The notes beneath the pieces were generated by a model. The model was not told the DNA's origin. It saw only the letters and a program-made list of their open reading frames with translations, and ran no database searches. This document shows positions 4,399-6,750 of a stretch of 6,750 bases of DNA, in pieces. Origin of the DNA: Bacteroidales bacterium (lineage in GTDB: Bacteria > Bacteroidota > Bacteroidia > Bacteroidales > JAADGE01); NCBI GenBank assembly GCA_029932445.1, contig JAOZQB010000160.1, positions 1 through 6,750 of the forward strand, in the 5' to 3' direction. Position 1 is the first letter of the stretch; each line of letters begins with the position of its first letter. Both the position numbers and the translations under genes were made by a program.

Positions 4399-6702
4399 AT
4401 GAAAAAGATATTATACCTTCTGTTAATTTTCAGCCCGATTATAGGATTCTCTCAAAATCCCGTTGACAGTTTAATACAAGTTGCCGAAAAATCATCTGTT
4501 GATACCGTAAAATCTCAAGTTTATAATGAAGTTGCAAATGCCTTAAAAGGAAGAGATAATAAACAAGCTATGTATTATGCTGAAAAATCACTTCTTTTCG
4601 GGCAAAAATCCGATTATCTTAAAGGCATTGCAAGTGTTTATAAAACTATGGGAATTATAAATTTCTTTAAAGGTGAATTAGACAGTGCTTTTTTATATTT
4701 CGATAAAAGTTTAAAAACATATGAAGAATTAGGGGATAAAAAGGGAGTGGCAGCAAGTTATGTAAATATCGGTATTTTAAAGAAAAATATCGGAGAAATT
4801 AAAGATGCGGGAGACAGTTATCAAAAAGCACTTGAAACTTACAGGGAAATTGATGATAATGAGGGAATTGCAAAAACATATTTGAATCTCGGTAATTTAT
4901 TTAAGTTACAAGGTGATATGAAAACAGCTTTAGATAATTATTATAAAAGTTTAAAGTTTTATGAAGAAGTCGGAAATAAGCATAGTATTGCTCAGTTATA
5001 TCAAAATATCGGAATTGTTTACGGAGAACTTAATGATTCATCAAAAGCAATTGAAAATTTTGAGAATGCATTAAATATTTTTAAGGAAATAAAGGATTTG
5101 AAAGGAATTGCCGAAGTAAATAACAACATCGGAAATACTTATTTGGAAGGTAATGATTTTAAATTGGCAATTTCATACTTTGAAAAATCGATACAACTTT
5201 TTAAGGAAATAGGGTACACACCCATGGTTGCCAGACTATATTATAATTTAGGTGATGCAAATAATAATCTTAAAAATTATTCTGAAGCAAAAGATTATTT
5301 TGATAAAAGTTTTGAAATATATCAAACAATCGGTTATGCAGCCGGTATGGCTTTGTGTTACAACGGTTTCGGAGAATATTTTTATAATATAGGTAATTAT
5401 AATAAAGCTGCGGAGAATCTTGAAAAAGCGAAAGATCTTTCTTTAGGAGTTGATTTAAGAACATTAAGCGATGCTGTTGAATGGTTAAGTAAAACATACG
5501 CAAAAACCGGTGATTATAAAAATGCATATGAAAATCATGTCTTATTTAAAAATTATAATGACAGTATATTTAATTATAATAATGACAAAGCAATTACGGC
5601 TTTAAGTATGCAATATGAATTTGATAAGAAAGAAAAAATTCGTGAAATTGAAGAAAAGAAAAAAGCAGCTCTTCAAGCAGAGAAAGATAAGAGAGATGAA
5701 ATTGTGAAGTTTTGGCTGATGGCCGTTATTTTGTTAATGTTATTAATTGCAATAATTCTGGTAAGAAACTACAGACGAAAAGTAAAAGCAAATAATTTGT
5801 TGCGAGCACAAAAAGAGGAAATTGAGCATCAAAAAATTGAATTGGAACAGAGAAATGAAGAAATTCAAGCACAAAGAGATGAAATTGAAGATAAGAATGT
5901 TTTAATTACCGATCAACGCGATATTGCCTTGAAACAAAAACAAGAAATTACGGACAGTATTCAATATGCACAACGTATTCAAGAAGCTGTTTTGCCTGAT
6001 AAACAGTTATTTGTAAATGATATAAATGATTATTTTATTCTGTTTAAACCGAAAGATATTGTAAGCGGTGATTTTTATTGGATGACAAAAATTGAAGGGA
6101 AATTAATTGTTGTTGCAGCCGATTGTACCGGTCACGGAGTTCCCGGAGCTTTTATGAGTATGTTAGGCGTAACTTTCTTAAATGAAATTGTAAATAAAGA
6201 CAGGGTTCTTCAAGCAAATGAAATTTTGAATCGCTTAAGAAATAAAGTGATTGAATCATTACATCAAAAAGACCGAGAAACTAAAGACGGAATGGATATC
6301 TCACTGGCAGTTATCGATCCTGTTAAAAATGAACTTCAATATGCAGGTGCATATAATTCGTTATATTTAATAAATTCAAACAATGGAGATAAGCAAATTG
6401 AAAAAATTGCTGCCGACAGAATGCCTATCGGAATTCATCTGAAAATGGATAAAGAATTTACCAACCATGTGATTCACTATAAAAAAGACGATGTTGTTTT
6501 TATGTTCTCTGACGGTTATATGGATCAATTCGGCGGTGAAAAGGGAAGAAAATTAAAATCAAAACGCTTTCAGGAATTACTGTTGACGGTTCATGAAAAA
6601 CCCATGGCAGAACAACGAAAAATTTTAGACAGCTTCCTTGCTAAATGGAAAGGAGAACTCGAACAATTGGATGATATTTTGATTATCGGTTTAAAATTAT
6701 AA
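4399..6702 (+). CDS. TPR-repeat membrane protein with cytoplasmic SpoIIE/RsbU-type PP2C phosphatase domain
   Basis: A 767-residue transmembrane serine/threonine phosphatase. Residues 1-18 form a Sec signal (KK, hydrophobic core, GFS) before Gln19. Residues 36-395 are nine TPR units of exactly 40 residues each (typical unit GIAxxYxNIGxxxxxxGDxxxAxxxYxKALxxYxEI), predicted to lie in the periplasm. A charged helix (about 405-435), a TM helix (about 437-456) and RNYRRKVK on the cytoplasmic side follow, then a long coiled coil (about 462-516). The phosphatase domain (about 517-767) opens with the switch-helix-like SIQYAQRIQEAVLP (520-533). It keeps the probable metal-binding aspartates: Asp558 in SGDFYW, Asp575 in ADCTGHGVPGAF, Asp705 in SDGYMD and Asp758/759 near the C-terminus. 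It should therefore be active, presumably on a phosphorylated STAS-type anti-sigma antagonist as in RsbU/SpoIIE, but no such partner is in the window. The ATG gives a full signal peptide; the leader lacks a Shine-Dalgarno site. Confidence 0.92.
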   Translation: MKKILYLLLIFSPIIGFSQNPVDSLIQVAEKSSVDTVKSQVYNEVANALKGRDNKQAMYYAEKSLLFGQKSDYLKGIASVYKTMGIINFFKGELDSAFLYFDKSLKTYEELGDKKGVAASYVNIGILKKNIGEIKDAGDSYQKALETYREIDDNEGIAKTYLNLGNLFKLQGDMKTALDNYYKSLKFYEEVGNKHSIAQLYQNIGIVYGELNDSSKAIENFENALNIFKEIKDLKGIAEVNNNIGNTYLEGNDFKLAISYFEKSIQLFKEIGYTPMVARLYYNLGDANNNLKNYSEAKDYFDKSFEIYQTIGYAAGMALCYNGFGEYFYNIGNYNKAAENLEKAKDLSLGVDLRTLSDAVEWLSKTYAKTGDYKNAYENHVLFKNYNDSIFNYNNDKAITALSMQYEFDKKEKIREIEEKKKAALQAEKDKRDEIVKFWLMAVILLMLLIAIILVRNYRRKVKANNLLRAQKEEIEHQKIELEQRNEEIQAQRDEIEDKNVLITDQRDIALKQKQEITDSIQYAQRIQEAVLPDKQLFVNDINDYFILFKPKDIVSGDFYWMTKIEGKLIVVAADCTGHGVPGAFMSMLGVTFLNEIVNKDRVLQANEILNRLRNKVIESLHQKDRETKDGMDISLAVIDPVKNELQYAGAYNSLYLINSNNGDKQIEKIAADRMPIGIHLKMDKEFTNHVIHYKKDDVVFMFSDGYMDQFGGEKGRKLKSKRFQELLLTVHEKPMAEQRKILDSFLAKWKGELEQLDDILIIGLKL

Positions 6703-6750
6703 ATTTTATTTTCAATTATTAAGTTAAAACTCTGCAATTTCATACAGTTA

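Noticed and set aside
4120..4400. HKD protein and TPR-phosphatase as a two-gene defence module
   Set aside because: The genes are divergent, no known defence family matches the pair, and no other defence gene or mobile-element mark is nearby; the idea lacks sequence support.
5270..5527. Minus-strand open frame of 85 codons within the TPR region
   Set aside because: It is the reverse complement of regular TPR codons, with no independent start context or domain.

Overview
The window comes from an AT-rich bacterial chromosome, most likely Bacteroidota (Bacteroidales/Flavobacteriia-like or a related environmental lineage). Four lines of evidence point there. Start codons are preceded by A-rich leaders rather than Shine-Dalgarno sites. 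At least one promoter matches the Bacteroidota -33/-7 consensus (TTTG-N19-TAnnTTTG). Exported proteins have signal peptides ending just before Gln. Two large signalling proteins have architectures typical of this phylum: HAMP-GAF-coiled coil-PAS with a QEEEIRQNIEEMQ linker, and TPR-TM-coiled coil-SpoIIE phosphatase. No rRNA, tRNA, CRISPR array, transposase or integrase was seen.

Layout: (1) 7-2223, minus strand: a 738-residue membrane sensor with a Cache-like periplasmic domain, HAMP, GAF and PAS, and no output domain. (2) 2224-2437: a 214-bp divergent intergenic region with a well-formed promoter for the sensor and a small inverted repeat. (3) 2438-3714, plus strand: two genes 17 bp apart, a 272-residue lipoprotein and a 146-residue secreted protein, neither assignable to a characterised function. 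(4) 3735-4172, minus strand: a single-HKD phospholipase-D-superfamily protein resembling Nuc and MitoPLD/Zucchini, convergent with the secreted-protein gene. (5) 4173-4398: a 226-bp divergent intergenic region with an imperfect hairpin and a GC-rich direct repeat spaced 40 bp. (6) 4399-6702, plus strand: a 767-residue protein with nine exactly 40-residue TPR units outside the membrane, one TM helix, a coiled coil and a complete SpoIIE/RsbU-type PP2C phosphatase domain.

Two genes (sensor and TPR-phosphatase) are signal-transduction proteins that appear to detect something outside the inner membrane. One has no visible output and the other has a phosphatase output with no STAS or anti-sigma partner in the window. 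The lipoprotein/secreted pair is probably co-transcribed and acts in the envelope. Nothing in the sequence proves that the five genes form one system; each divergent or convergent junction suggests separate transcription units. The least explained items are the envelope gene pair, the Zucchini-like nuclease/phospholipase, and the structured spacer between the nuclease and the phosphatase gene.
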